Assembly (NCBI RefSeq): GCF_030406325.1 | Contig: NZ_JAUEQY010000002.1 | Location: 186,001-250,000 of the forward strand | Length of the DNA: 64,000 bases | Origin: Actinomadura sp. DC4 | GTDB taxonomy: Bacteria > Actinomycetota > Actinomycetes > Streptosporangiales > Streptosporangiaceae | Reading direction: 5' to 3' | Shown: piece by piece, positions 44,301-53,763 of the stretch | Position numbering within the stretch: position 1 is the stretch's first letter | Layout of the letters: each line of letters opens with the position of its first letter | The notes under the pieces: generated by a model | Seen by the model: only the letters and a program-made list of their open reading frames with translations | Database searches by the model: none | What the model was told of the DNA's origin: nothing | Made by a program: the position numbers and the translations under genes

Positions 44301-45497
44301 ATGACGTTGCGTGAGCGGTACGACGCCGCGACGGCCTCGCTGGAGCCGCCGTTCGCGGTCGTCGACCTGGAGGCCTTCCGGGCGAACGCCGCGGACCTGG
44401 TCCGGCGGGCGCGGGGCAAGCCGATCCGCGTGGCCAGCAAGTCCGTACGCTGCCGCGCGCTGCTGGAACAGATCCTGGCCACCGAGGGGTTCGGCGGCGT
44501 GATGGCGTTCACGCTGCCCGAGGCGCTCTGGCTCGCCTCCGAGGGTCTCAGCGACGACATCCTCGTCGCGTACCCGACCGTGGACCGTACCGCGCTGGCC
44601 GAGCTCGCCCGTGACGACCACGCCGCCGCCACCGTCACGGTGATGGTCGACTGCGCCGAGCACCTGGACCTCATCGAGAGCGTCGCCATCCGTCGGAATG
44701 GAGGCCGCCCCGTACGCGTCTGCATCGACATCGACGCCGCCTGGCGCACCGCCGGCGGCCGGGTACGGATCGGCGCGCTCCGGTCCCCGGTCCGCACCGC
44801 CGAGGAGGCCGCCGCGCTGGCCGCGGAGATCGGACGGCGGCCGGGACTGCGGCTGGTGGGCCTGATGGCGTACGAGTCGCAGATCGCCGGGGTCGGCGAC
44901 AACCCGCCGGGCAAGCCGCTGTTCTCACGCGCGGTCCGGTTCGTCCAGGCCCAGTCGCGCGTCGAGCTGGCCCGGCGCCGCGCCGCGATCGTGAAGGCGG
45001 TCCGCAGGGAGGCCGACCTGGAGTTCGTCAACGGCGGCGGCACCGGAAGCGTGGAGAAGACCGCGGCCGAGGTCGCGGTGACCGAGGTCGCGGCGGGCTC
45101 CGGCCTGTATCAGTCGGTCCTGTTCGACTACTACACCAACTTCACCGGCCGCCCGGCCGCGCTGTTCGCCCTCCCCGTCGTACGCCGGCCGGGCCCGGCC
45201 GTGGTCACCGTCCTGGGCGGCGGCTACCTCGCGTCCGGTATCGCCGACCGGAGCCGCCTGCCCCAGCCGTTCCTGCCGGCCGGCCTGCGCTTCGATCCCA
45301 AGGAGGGCGCGGGCGAGGTCCAGACGCCGCTGATCGGCGGCGCCGCGGACCAGCTGGAGATCGGCGACCGCGTCTACTTCCGGCACGCCAAGGCGGGCGA
45401 GCTCTGCGAGCGCTTCGCCGAGCTCCACCTCATCGAGGGCAGCGAAGTGACCGCCACCGTCCCGACCTACCGAGGCGAGGGCAAGACCTTCTTGTAG
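44301..45497 (+). CDS. PLP-dependent amino acid deaminase/aldolase (alanine-racemase-fold, D-threonine-aldolase-like)
   Basis: Protein of 398 residues with an alanine-racemase-type N-terminal barrel. The PLP lysine is in KPIRVASKSVRCRALL (about Lys49), with LEFVNGGGTGSVEKTAAEV and LIGGAADQLEIGDRVYFRHAKAGEL near the C-terminus. Such enzymes cleave D-3-hydroxy-amino acids or deaminate D-serine-like substrates. I prefer ATG 44301 with a weak ribosome site; an in-frame TTG 18 nt earlier is possible. It may share a transcript with the membrane protein upstream. Confidence 0.85.
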   Translation: MTLRERYDAATASLEPPFAVVDLEAFRANAADLVRRARGKPIRVASKSVRCRALLEQILATEGFGGVMAFTLPEALWLASEGLSDDILVAYPTVDRTALAELARDDHAAATVTVMVDCAEHLDLIESVAIRRNGGRPVRVCIDIDAAWRTAGGRVRIGALRSPVRTAEEAAALAAEIGRRPGLRLVGLMAYESQIAGVGDNPPGKPLFSRAVRFVQAQSRVELARRRAAIVKAVRREADLEFVNGGGTGSVEKTAAEVAVTEVAAGSGLYQSVLFDYYTNFTGRPAALFALPVVRRPGPAVVTVLGGGYLASGIADRSRLPQPFLPAGLRFDPKEGAGEVQTPLIGGAADQLEIGDRVYFRHAKAGELCERFAELHLIEGSEVTATVPTYRGEGKTFL

Positions 45498-45656
45498 TCG
45501 TAGAGAAGCGGGTTCCTCCAGAGTGCGGTTCGGGCTCCGTACGAGGCCCGGGGCGTCTCCTTCCACCACCGGATGAGCTCATCGGCGGCTGACCAGGCCC
45601 CCGAGGCGCGTATGGTCATATCTCAGTCCGGAATCCGGCCCTGGTTGGGAGGAGCC

Positions 45657-46793
45657 TTGGGTCACGTCGAAAACGGGGTGGCTCCGCCTGGCCGCGCCCC
45701 AGAGCCCCACCTGCAGGACCCCTGCGGCGAGCGCGGCGCCGCCCGGGATCTCCTGCACCCCGGGGGCAACGGACTCGACGTGTTCCTCGCCGGCACCGTC
45801 TTCATGGACATGATCTTCACCGGGCTGCCCGGCCTGCCGCCGCCCGGCACCGAGCTGATCACCGACGGGCTCGGCTCGGCGCCCGGCGGCATCGCCAACA
45901 TCGCCGTCGCCATGAGCCGGCTCGGGCTCAACGTCGGGCTCGCCGCGGCGTTCGGGGACGACATGTTCGGCGGCTACCTCTGGCGGACGCTGTCCGAGCA
46001 GGAGGGCGTCGGGCTCGACCACTCGCGGCGGCTGCCCGGCTGGCCGACCCCCGTGACCGTCTCGCTCGCGTACGACTCCGACCGCAGCATGGTCACCTAC
46101 CACCGGCCGATGCCGGTGCTGCCCGAGCAGTTCATCGGCGCCCCGCCGCCCGCCCGCACGTGCTTCCTCGACCTCGACCGGCCCGTCCCGGCCTGGGCGC
46201 ACGAGATGCGCGCGAAGGGCTCGACCGTGGTGGCCGACGTCGGCTGGGACTCCACCGAGACCTGGTCCACCGAGGTCCTCGACCGGCTCGACTGGGTCGA
46301 CGTCTTCCTCCCCAACTCCATCGAGGCCATGGCCTACACCCGCACCTCCACGCCGGAGCTGGCGCTGGCGGCGCTAAGCGAGCGGGTGCCCGTCGTGGTG
46401 GTCAAGCGGGGCGCGGACGGGGCGATCGCGGTGGACGAGACCACCGGCGAGCGGGCCGAGGCGCCGGCCCTGCCGATCGAGGCCCTCGACCCGACCGGCG
46501 CCGGAGACGTCTTCGGCGCCGCGTTCGTCTACGGCACGCTCGCCCGGTGGCCGTTGCTCGAACGCCTCCGCTTCGCCAACCTGTGCGCCGGCCTGTCCGT
46601 ACGCCACCACAGCGGCTCGCTCGGCTCCCCCTGCTGGGGCGACATCGCCGCCTTCGGCGAGTCCGGCGAGCTGCCCGAGGAGATCCTGCGCGACTACGCC
46701 TTCGTCGTCCCGTACATCCCCGAGGCCGCGACCGAGTCGGTCGCCCGCGCCGAGCCGACCGTGCGCGAGGCCTGGTCCGTGGACCGTTCCTGA
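45657..46793 (+). CDS. PfkB-family carbohydrate kinase
   Basis: Sugar kinase of the ribokinase fold. The PfkB signatures are GGIANIAVAMSRLGLNVGLAAAFGDD and the catalytic EALDPTGAGDVFGAAFV (Asp is the general base). The TTG at 45657 directly after GGGAGGAG gives 378 residues; the first 35 or so are a poorly conserved extension and a start further in is possible. It precedes a sugar ABC importer on the same strand, so the kinase probably phosphorylates the imported sugar or a breakdown product. The exact sugar is not readable from motifs. Confidence 0.85.
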   Translation: MGHVENGVAPPGRAPEPHLQDPCGERGAARDLLHPGGNGLDVFLAGTVFMDMIFTGLPGLPPPGTELITDGLGSAPGGIANIAVAMSRLGLNVGLAAAFGDDMFGGYLWRTLSEQEGVGLDHSRRLPGWPTPVTVSLAYDSDRSMVTYHRPMPVLPEQFIGAPPPARTCFLDLDRPVPAWAHEMRAKGSTVVADVGWDSTETWSTEVLDRLDWVDVFLPNSIEAMAYTRTSTPELALAALSERVPVVVVKRGADGAIAVDETTGERAEAPALPIEALDPTGAGDVFGAAFVYGTLARWPLLERLRFANLCAGLSVRHHSGSLGSPCWGDIAAFGESGELPEEILRDYAFVVPYIPEAATESVARAEPTVREAWSVDRS

Positions 46794-46821
46794 GCGAACC
46801 CGCGCGCCGGGTGAAAAGTTC

Positions 46822-46829
46822 TTGTACAA
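46822..46829 (+). promoter_or_regulatory. TTGTACAA palindrome upstream of the sugar ABC importer
   Basis: Eight-base perfect palindrome in an AT-rich island (AAAAGTTCTTGTACAAAAG) 73 nt before the binding-protein start. It may be part of a sugar-regulator operator or promoter, but no regulator gene is adjacent. Confidence 0.25.
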
Positions 46830-46902
46830 AAGATCATGACGGCGCGTACTCGTGTGTGTTCGCACGCACCCGCCCCGGTTCGGTTGACGAAGGAGCCCCG
46901 CC

Positions 46903-48243
46903 ATGCGGAAACCGATCATGGTCCTGGCCACGGTGCTGGTCGCCGTGGCCGCTTGTACTCCCGGGTCCGGCAGCAAGCCGAAGCCGAAACCGGTGAGCTC
47001 GGTCAACACCGACATCGCCAAGGACGGCCCGGTGACGCTGACCGTCTGGGACCAGGAGGTTCTCGGCGGCCAGAACGAGCAGATGCAGAAGCTCAACGCC
47101 GCCTTCCATGCCAAGTACCCCAACGTAACGATCAAACGGGTGTCGCGGTCGTTCAGCGACCTGGAGAAGACCCTGCGGCTCGCCCTGTCCGGGAACACCC
47201 CGCCGGACGTCGTCGAGGCCAACCAGGGGTACGGCATCATGGCCGCGCTGGTGAAGGCCGGCGCGCTCGTCCCGCTCGACGCGTACGACAGGGTCTACGG
47301 CTTCCGCAAGCGCTTCCCGGCCGGCGTCTCCCAGCTCAACAGCGTCACCCCGGACGGCAAGACGATCGGCTCCGGCAGCCTGTACGGCGTCTCGATGACC
47401 GGTGAGGCCGTCGGCATTTACTACAACACCGACAAGCTGGCCAAACTCGGCATCCAGCCGCCCGTGAGCTTCGGCCAGTTCGAGCAGGACCTGGCACTGG
47501 CCAAGAACAGGGGCGAGACGCCCATCTACTTCGCCAACCTGGAGAAGTTCCCCGCGATCCACGAACTCGGCGTGCTGCTCGGCCAGACCACGGACAAGGG
47601 CACGCTGCGCAACCTGGTGTTCGGCCAGGGCGGCGCGTGGACCGATCCGTCCATCGTCAAGGCCGCGCAGAAGCTCGCCGACTGGTCCAGGAACGGCTAC
47701 CTGCCCAAGACCGCCAACGCCGGCAAGTACAACGACTCCCCCAACGCCTTCGCCAGCGGGGACGGCGTGTTCCTCATCGGCGGCCCCTGGTTCGCCGCGG
47801 ACCTGGAGAAGAAGATGGGGTCCAAGGTCCGCTTCATGCTCCCGCCGCCCGCGAACGCCGGTCAGCCGCAGCCCCCGACGCTCGGCGGCCCCGGCCTGCC
47901 GCTGGCGATCACGTCCAAGTCCAAGCACCCGGACGTCGCCGCGGCCTACCTCGACTTCATGACCAACCCCCAGGCCATGGACGTCGTCACCCAGACCGGC
48001 GGGCTGGCCGCGGCCAAGCCCGCGACCGCCGAGCCCGTCACTCCCGTGGGCCGCGACATCTTCAACGCCTACCGCGTCGCGAGCGAGGGCGACATCCTCG
48101 TCCCGTACCTGGACTACTCCACGACGACCTTCCTCGACACCCTCGGCGCCGCGCTGCAGGAGATCGTCGCGGGCCGGAAGACGCCGGAGGAGGGCATGCG
48201 GGAGGCCCAGCGTGACTACAGCCGGTTCCTGGCCAAGAAATGA
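46903..48243 (+). CDS. Sugar ABC transporter substrate-binding lipoprotein
   Basis: Extracellular solute-binding protein of 446 residues, family 1. The lipobox VAVAAC (Cys at about 18) is preceded by a short hydrophobic signal. The body has GPVTLTVWDQEVLGGQNEQ, PDVVEANQGYGIMAALVKAG, YYNTDKLAKLGIQPP and GDGVFLIGGPWFAADL, standard for oligosaccharide or glycerol-phosphate binding proteins. It is first in an operon with two permeases; its stop overlaps the first permease as ATGA. Ligand unknown. Confidence 0.93.
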   Translation: MRKPIMVLATVLVAVAACTPGSGSKPKPKPVSSVNTDIAKDGPVTLTVWDQEVLGGQNEQMQKLNAAFHAKYPNVTIKRVSRSFSDLEKTLRLALSGNTPPDVVEANQGYGIMAALVKAGALVPLDAYDRVYGFRKRFPAGVSQLNSVTPDGKTIGSGSLYGVSMTGEAVGIYYNTDKLAKLGIQPPVSFGQFEQDLALAKNRGETPIYFANLEKFPAIHELGVLLGQTTDKGTLRNLVFGQGGAWTDPSIVKAAQKLADWSRNGYLPKTANAGKYNDSPNAFASGDGVFLIGGPWFAADLEKKMGSKVRFMLPPPANAGQPQPPTLGGPGLPLAITSKSKHPDVAAAYLDFMTNPQAMDVVTQTGGLAAAKPATAEPVTPVGRDIFNAYRVASEGDILVPYLDYSTTTFLDTLGAALQEIVAGRKTPEEGMREAQRDYSRFLAKK

Positions 48244-49112
48244 GCCCACCCGGTGAACCGCGCCGGATCGGTTACCTGTACGTCCTGCCGGCCTTCGTGG
48301 TCTACGCCCTGTTCTTCCTGTGGCCGCTGCTGCACGGCGCGTACCTCTCGCTGTTCCACTGGGACGGCCTGACCCTCGGTACGTGGGCGGGGCTGGGCAA
48401 CTACACCGAGGCGCTCGGCGACCCGCAGCTTCGCGGGTCGTTCGGGCACGCAGCCGTGCTGTTGATCTTCTACGCCGTCCTGCCCTGCTGCATCGCGTTC
48501 GTCCTCGTATCGATCATGTCCCGGTCCCGGCCGCGCGGTATGACCTTCTTCCGTACGGTCTTGTTCCTGCCGCAGGTCGTGGCCATGGTCGCGGTCGCGG
48601 TGGCCTGGCAGTGGATCTACTCCGACCACGGCCCGATCAACGACACGCTGCGGTTCGCCGGCCTGGGCGGGCTCACGCGCGGCTGGCTCGGCGACTTCAC
48701 GTGGGCGCTACCCTCCGTCGGGCTGATCGGCACGTGGGTGGAGATCGGGCTGGCCATGGTGCTGTTCCTGGCCGGCGTGCAGAAGATCCCCCGCGAGCTG
48801 TACGAGGCCGCGCGCGTCGATGGCGCCGGGGCCGTACGGGAGTTCTTCGCGGTGACGCTGCCCGGCCTGCGGCGCGAGCTGGCCATCGCCCTGACCCTGA
48901 CCACGGTCGCGGCGCTGCGCAACTTCGACCTGATCTACCTGACGACGAGCGGCGGGCCCGGCGACGCGACCAAGGTGCCCGCGTACGAGGTCTACAACCG
49001 CACGTTCAACACCGGCGAGGTCGGCCTGGCCTGCGCGATCGGCATCACGATCGCGATCATCGTGTTCGCGATCACCGCCGTGATCAACCGGGTCGTCGAG
49101 GGGCGGCCATGA
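48240..49112 (+). CDS. Sugar ABC transporter permease (MalF/UgpA type)
   Basis: Inner-membrane subunit of 290 residues with six helices. The EAA loop (YEAARVDGAGAVREFFAVTLPGL) contacts the ATPase, and the N-terminus has the GYLYVLPAFVVYALFFLWPLL signature. It pairs with the following MalG-type permease. Starts at ATG 48240 overlapping the binding-protein stop. Confidence 0.94.
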   Translation: MSPPGEPRRIGYLYVLPAFVVYALFFLWPLLHGAYLSLFHWDGLTLGTWAGLGNYTEALGDPQLRGSFGHAAVLLIFYAVLPCCIAFVLVSIMSRSRPRGMTFFRTVLFLPQVVAMVAVAVAWQWIYSDHGPINDTLRFAGLGGLTRGWLGDFTWALPSVGLIGTWVEIGLAMVLFLAGVQKIPRELYEAARVDGAGAVREFFAVTLPGLRRELAIALTLTTVAALRNFDLIYLTTSGGPGDATKVPAYEVYNRTFNTGEVGLACAIGITIAIIVFAITAVINRVVEGRP

Positions 49113-49900
49113 CCTCCCGCGCGGAGCGCCTCACGACGTACGGCGTGCTGAGCCTGTTCGCGGTGATCGCGATGTTTCCGCTGCTCGCCGTCGCGTCCCA
49201 GGCGCTCGGCCTGCCGCACCTGTCGTTCGGGGCGTTCACCGAGGCCTGGCGGCGCGGGCACTTCGCCCGCTATCTCACCAACAGCCTCATCGTCGTGACC
49301 GTGGTCGTGATCGTGGCGTCGGTGCTGTCGATCCTGGCCGGGTACGCCCTGGGCACGATGGAGTTCCGCGGCGCGACCGTGCTGTTCTACGTGTTCCTGG
49401 CCGGGCTGATGGTGCCGACCGAGGCGATCGTCATCCCGCTGTACTTCGACCTGCGCTCGGTCGGCCTGGACAACACGCTGCCGGGCCTGATGCTGCCGCA
49501 GATCGCCCAGTCGGTGTCCTTCGGCGTCTTCTGGATGCGCGCGTACTTCCGGTCGGCGCCGCGGTCGCTGATCGAGGCCGCGCGCATCGACGGCGCGTCG
49601 AGCTGGACCACGCTGCGCCGGGTGCTGGTCCCCGTCGGCCGGCCCGCGATCCTCACGATGGTCGTACTGATCGCCATGTGGACCTGGAACGAGTTCCTGC
49701 TCGCCCTGGTGATCATCAACTCGAGCGAGGACCGGCGAACGGCGCCGCTGGGTCTGTCGATCTTCCAAGGGCAGCATCAGACCGAGTACCAGCTCCTGAT
49801 GGCCGGCGCGCTGATCGTCGCCGCTCCGGTCGTGATCGTCTACGTCTTCCTCCAGCGGCATTTCATCGCGGGCATGCTCTCTGGGGCTGTTAAGGAGTAA
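49109..49900 (+). CDS. Sugar ABC transporter permease (MalG/UgpE type)
   Basis: Second permease, 263 residues, with EAA loop IEAARIDGASSWTTLRRVLVPV and the C-terminal MWTWNEFLLALVIIN helix. Start ATG 49109 overlaps the previous stop (ATGA). No ATP-binding subunit follows; actinomycete sugar importers of this kind commonly share a genome-wide MsiK-type ATPase. The next gene begins 50 nt downstream. Confidence 0.94.
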   Translation: MTSRAERLTTYGVLSLFAVIAMFPLLAVASQALGLPHLSFGAFTEAWRRGHFARYLTNSLIVVTVVVIVASVLSILAGYALGTMEFRGATVLFYVFLAGLMVPTEAIVIPLYFDLRSVGLDNTLPGLMLPQIAQSVSFGVFWMRAYFRSAPRSLIEAARIDGASSWTTLRRVLVPVGRPAILTMVVLIAMWTWNEFLLALVIINSSEDRRTAPLGLSIFQGQHQTEYQLLMAGALIVAAPVVIVYVFLQRHFIAGMLSGAVKE

Positions 49901-49950
49901 ATCGGAAACGTAATCTCTAGCGTGTGATCGCCCAGAGGAGTTGAGGTCCC

Positions 49951-52722
49951 ATGCGCGGAGGTCTCGCGGCGCCGATGGCACTCGCCGCGGGGATGGTCCT
50001 CGCCCTTCTCCCGGCCACCGTGCCGCCCGCGCCCCGGCATCCACCTGCGCCGCAGTCCAGGCCCGGCCGGATCGCGCCGGCGCAGAGCGCGTGGGACCAG
50101 GCCGCGTACGCCCGGCCGGCCGCCGCAGTGCACGAGACTCCCGCCGCCGCCCATGCTCCCGCCCGCGACGCGGCGGCTCCGGCGAAGAGCGGGCCGGGGA
50201 AGCGGCCGGATCTGGACGTGCTGTTCGTCGGCGCGCACCCCGACGACGAGTCGGGCGACCTGTCGACGTTCGGCCAGTGGAACGAGCGGCGCCGCGTACG
50301 GACCGGCGTGCTCACGATCACCCGCGGCGAGGGCGGCGGCAACGCGGTCGGCACCGAGGAGGGCCCGGCCCTCGGCCTGCTCCGGGAGGCCGAGGAGCGC
50401 AAGGCGGTCGCCAGGGCGGGCATCGAGGACATCGACTACCTCGACAAGGCCGACTTCTACTACACCGTCAGCGACGACCTCACCCGTGACGTCTGGGACC
50501 ACGACTCGGCGCTCGCCAAGGTCGTCCGCCTCATACGGGAGACGCGGCCGAAGGTCATCACGACGATGACGCCGTCGCCGATCCCGGGCCAGCACGGCAA
50601 CCATCAGGAGGCCGGCCGCCTCGCGGTCGAGGCGTACTACCTGGCCGCCGATCCCACGGCCTTCCCCTCCCAGCTCACCAAGGAGCACCTGAGGATCTGG
50701 CGGGCCGGCCGGCTCCTCCACCAGGAGCACCTCGTGACGGCCGGTACGGGACCGGCGTGCGAGACGACGTTCACCCCGACCGACCCGTCCGCCGACGTCT
50801 ACGGGGTCTGGGCCGGCCGTACCTCCCGTCAGGGCGGCACCTGGGCGCAGATCGAGGCCGAGGCGAAGCGCTTCTACGCCAGCCAGGGCTGGGCGAACAC
50901 CCCGGACGCGCCCGGTGACCCGAACCAGATCGGCTGCGACTACCTCACCCAGGTCGACAGCCGCGTGCCGTTCACCCGCGGCGAACACGGCCCGGACGCC
51001 GCCCTGGAGGGCGCGCTCTACCCGGCCGAGGGCGGCCTGCCGCTCGGCACCGAGTTCTACCTGACGACGAGCGCGTTCTCCGTACCGCCGGGCGAGCCCT
51101 TCACCGTGACCGCGCACGCCCCCTCCGGGCACGTCGCCCTGTCCCTGCCGGCCGGCTGGACCGCGACGGGCTCCGGTTCCGTACGGCGGGGCCTGGCGAG
51201 GTTCTCGGTGACTCCGTCCGGCCCGGCCGGGCGCGTACGGCTCGGCGCGACGGTCACCACGCGGCACGGCAGCGGCACGACGGGCCGCGCGGTCGAGGTC
51301 ACCGACCCCGTCACCGGCGTGCAGCAGCCGCTGCCGCGAGTGGCGGACTTCGACGCGTGGGCGAAGTCCACCGGCGTTCCGCAGCTGTCCGGGCGGGTCA
51401 AGCGGGTGCTCACGCTCGCGTCCGGCGGCTCTCGAACCGTACGGGTCGACCTCGCGGACACCACGGACGAGGCACGCGAAGGCACCGTGACGCTGAACCT
51501 GCCGCCGGGCTTCACCGCCGACGCCGCGAGCAGGCCCTACTCCCTGGCGGCCGGTGCGACCGGCTCGGTGACCTTCACCGTGCGCGACGCCGACGCCTCG
51601 CTGCCGACCTCCGACCAGGGCGGCACGGCCGGCGACTACGACTACACGATCACCACGACGGTCCAGGGCGCGGCGACGGACACCTCCCACGCCGCGCTGG
51701 AGCTCGTACCGGCCACGACCATCCCGCAGGCGTCCTCGGCGCCGTCGGTGGACGGCCAGGAGTCCTCCGGGGAGTACTCCGGCCCGTCGCTGGACCTGTC
51801 GCGGCTGTGGGAGGGCACGCCGTGCTCCTCCGCCGGTGACTGCTCGGCCACCGGCAAGGTGACCTGGTACGACGACGCCCTCTACGTGCTCGTCCAGGTC
51901 AAGGACGACAAGCCCGGCAGCGTCCTCGACGCGGCCGACTGCAAGCGGCACTGGCGGACCGACTCGGTGGAGATCGGCCTGGACCCGCGTGGGGACGCGG
52001 AGAACACCGCGACGACGTTCAAGACCGGCATCCTGCCCTCGACGACCGGCGGCGGGCCGTGCTTCGAACGCGACGCCGACAACCACCAGGGGCCGGGCGC
52101 GGAGACGGCGCCGGGGATGAAGGTCGCGTCGTCGGTGTCGTCGCCGTACACCGGGTACACGGTGGAGACGAAGATCCCGCTGGCCGACCTGCCCGCGGCG
52201 GTGGACCCGTCGCGGCTGGCGATGGACATTTTCGTATACGACTCCGACACGACAGACAAGACGGGCCAGACGCGTGTCGGCTGGTCGACGTGGGGCGGCG
52301 TCCAGGGCGACCCGTACCGCTGGGGCCTGGCGACGCTGCCCGGCTACACGCCGCCGCCGGACCGGCCGACCACCGCGCCGCCTCCGGTGATGCCGAAGAC
52401 CGCGGCCCTCTCGGTGGACTCCCCGCAGTCGATCATCGAGGCGGCGTCGACGGGCGTTCCGCTGGCGGCGGGCCCGGCGGCCTCCGCGTCGGTACGGCTG
52501 GTGGGCCGGCCGCGTCTTGCGGGTGGATCGGTGACGTTCCGCCTGCGGACGACGGCGCCCGGCACCGTACACGCGTACGTGTGGGACGGCAGGGTCCTCG
52601 GGCAGAGGACCGTCGACGTTCCGGCCGGAACGTCGACGGTCACCGTGCCCGGGACGAGCGGCACTCTCGCGGTCGCCTTCTCCGCGGGAGGAACGAAGAG
52701 TCTCGCCGTCCCGCTCCGCTGA
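49951..52722 (+). CDS. Secreted PIG-L/LmbE deacetylase with C-terminal CBM9-like domain
   Basis: Multi-domain exported protein of 923 residues with a signal peptide of about 28. Residues 85-330 form a PIG-L (LmbE) zinc deacetylase with HPDDE (96-100) and PGQHGNHQEAG. A beta-rich region from about 375 to 580 carries two immunoglobulin/NEW3-like modules (LSLPAGWTATGSG, then VTLNLPPGFTADAAS). Residues about 590-790 resemble a family 9 carbohydrate-binding module (SGEYSGPSLDLSRLW, then KVTWYDDALYVLVQVKDDKPG, then KIPLADLP). A last small beta domain ends the chain. It probably removes acetyl groups from an extracellular amino-sugar glycan. It may follow the sugar importer as an operon. Confidence 0.85.
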   Translation: MRGGLAAPMALAAGMVLALLPATVPPAPRHPPAPQSRPGRIAPAQSAWDQAAYARPAAAVHETPAAAHAPARDAAAPAKSGPGKRPDLDVLFVGAHPDDESGDLSTFGQWNERRRVRTGVLTITRGEGGGNAVGTEEGPALGLLREAEERKAVARAGIEDIDYLDKADFYYTVSDDLTRDVWDHDSALAKVVRLIRETRPKVITTMTPSPIPGQHGNHQEAGRLAVEAYYLAADPTAFPSQLTKEHLRIWRAGRLLHQEHLVTAGTGPACETTFTPTDPSADVYGVWAGRTSRQGGTWAQIEAEAKRFYASQGWANTPDAPGDPNQIGCDYLTQVDSRVPFTRGEHGPDAALEGALYPAEGGLPLGTEFYLTTSAFSVPPGEPFTVTAHAPSGHVALSLPAGWTATGSGSVRRGLARFSVTPSGPAGRVRLGATVTTRHGSGTTGRAVEVTDPVTGVQQPLPRVADFDAWAKSTGVPQLSGRVKRVLTLASGGSRTVRVDLADTTDEAREGTVTLNLPPGFTADAASRPYSLAAGATGSVTFTVRDADASLPTSDQGGTAGDYDYTITTTVQGAATDTSHAALELVPATTIPQASSAPSVDGQESSGEYSGPSLDLSRLWEGTPCSSAGDCSATGKVTWYDDALYVLVQVKDDKPGSVLDAADCKRHWRTDSVEIGLDPRGDAENTATTFKTGILPSTTGGGPCFERDADNHQGPGAETAPGMKVASSVSSPYTGYTVETKIPLADLPAAVDPSRLAMDIFVYDSDTTDKTGQTRVGWSTWGGVQGDPYRWGLATLPGYTPPPDRPTTAPPPVMPKTAALSVDSPQSIIEAASTGVPLAAGPAASASVRLVGRPRLAGGSVTFRLRTTAPGTVHAYVWDGRVLGQRTVDVPAGTSTVTVPGTSGTLAVAFSAGGTKSLAVPLR

Positions 52723-52754
52723 CTCAGGGGTGACGCGCCGGGGCGTCCGCGTGG

Positions 52755-53615
52755 TCAGGGCCAGTCGCGGCGGAGGGGGAGGTTCCACGGGGTCATGTTC
52801 CACGGGCTTTCGGGGTCGGTGGCGAGCCGGTCCGCGCAGCGTTCGAAGACCTCCTGGCGAGAGGCCGCGCCGCCCGACCACATCAGGCGTCCCTGCAGGT
52901 AGCACGTTGCCATGTCGTGCCACGACGTGTAGTGCCGCTGCACGTCCATGGCCAGCATGAACAGCCGGTCCCAGCAGAACGGCTCCGGCAGCCAGTCCGC
53001 CATGTACCCGCAGCGGAGCAGCAGCATGACCCGGGCGTAGTCCCAGATCATGTAGCGGCTCGGCTCACGCGGGAACGTCGGGTCCAGCCACATCTCCAGG
53101 CGCTTGGGCTCCTCGTCCGCGTAGTCCGGGTCGGTGAAGATCGAGTGCAGGAAGGACCGCATCTCCAGCAGTTCCATCGACCCGACGTCGTCATCGCCGC
53201 CTCCGTGCAACTCGTCGAACAGCGGTGCGTACGCCACCCCGAACCGCAACACCACCAGCCGCCGCAGGATCGCCGGCCCGATCGAGCCCGGGCCCGCCGC
53301 CTTGCGCTTGACCAGGGCGCCCATCTGCCGGAGCAGGTCGGTGAACTCCGCACGCGCGGCCGGCGGCAGCATCGCCATCTGCGCGGTCTGGGCGAACTCC
53401 GCCCGGTGGCCGTGCTGCACCAGGATGTCCGCCTGGTCCAGCAGGTCCTGTGTGGTCTCGAACCCCCATGACGGCCCCGTCAGGAATTCCAGGGCCTCCT
53501 TCTGCTGCTTCTCGTCCCTCACCCCGAGCCGGTCGACCGCGAACCCACTGACGTCGGCGAAGATCGCCGACGGGCCCAGAATCCAGCGCTGAACCGGTGT
53601 CAGCCGACCAGACAC
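52755..53615 (-). CDS. DUF1266-type protein
   Basis: Protein of 286 residues with the DUF1266 pattern in its C-terminal 150: aspartate-plus-hydrophobic motif YMIWDYARVMLLLRCGYMADWL followed by FCWDRLFMLAMDVQRHYTSW and GRLMWSGGAASRQE. The conserved W-D-R and W-G-residue clusters of the family are visible. Such proteins are of unknown function and appear in some toxin/immunity and secretion contexts. No partner is seen here. Starts at GTG 53615, ends 32 nt from the end of the opposite-strand PIG-L gene. Confidence 0.82.
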   Translation of the reverse strand: MSGRLTPVQRWILGPSAIFADVSGFAVDRLGVRDEKQQKEALEFLTGPSWGFETTQDLLDQADILVQHGHRAEFAQTAQMAMLPPAARAEFTDLLRQMGALVKRKAAGPGSIGPAILRRLVVLRFGVAYAPLFDELHGGGDDDVGSMELLEMRSFLHSIFTDPDYADEEPKRLEMWLDPTFPREPSRYMIWDYARVMLLLRCGYMADWLPEPFCWDRLFMLAMDVQRHYTSWHDMATCYLQGRLMWSGGAASRQEVFERCADRLATDPESPWNMTPWNLPLRRDWP

Positions 53616-53763
53616 GAACCCCTCCCCCTGATCTTGACTGGGTCACCGTAGCAATCGGTGTCCGCAAGTCGGCGGTTACAGCCCCGCGTTCGGGGTCGAT
53701 TCGAGCGGGCAGCCTTGCGCAATGTCGTTAAGTAAGAGGTTTTGAACCGTCCGTTACGACCAT

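Noticed and set aside
42128-45043. A 971-codon minus-strand frame across the membrane protein and PLP gene.
   Set aside because: No recognisable domains, extreme Arg/Gly/Gln content; both plus-strand genes have clear family features.
49840-52923. A 1027-codon minus-strand frame opposite the PIG-L/CBM9 gene.
   Set aside because: Pure shadow of a GC3-rich gene with signal peptide and catalytic motifs on the other strand.
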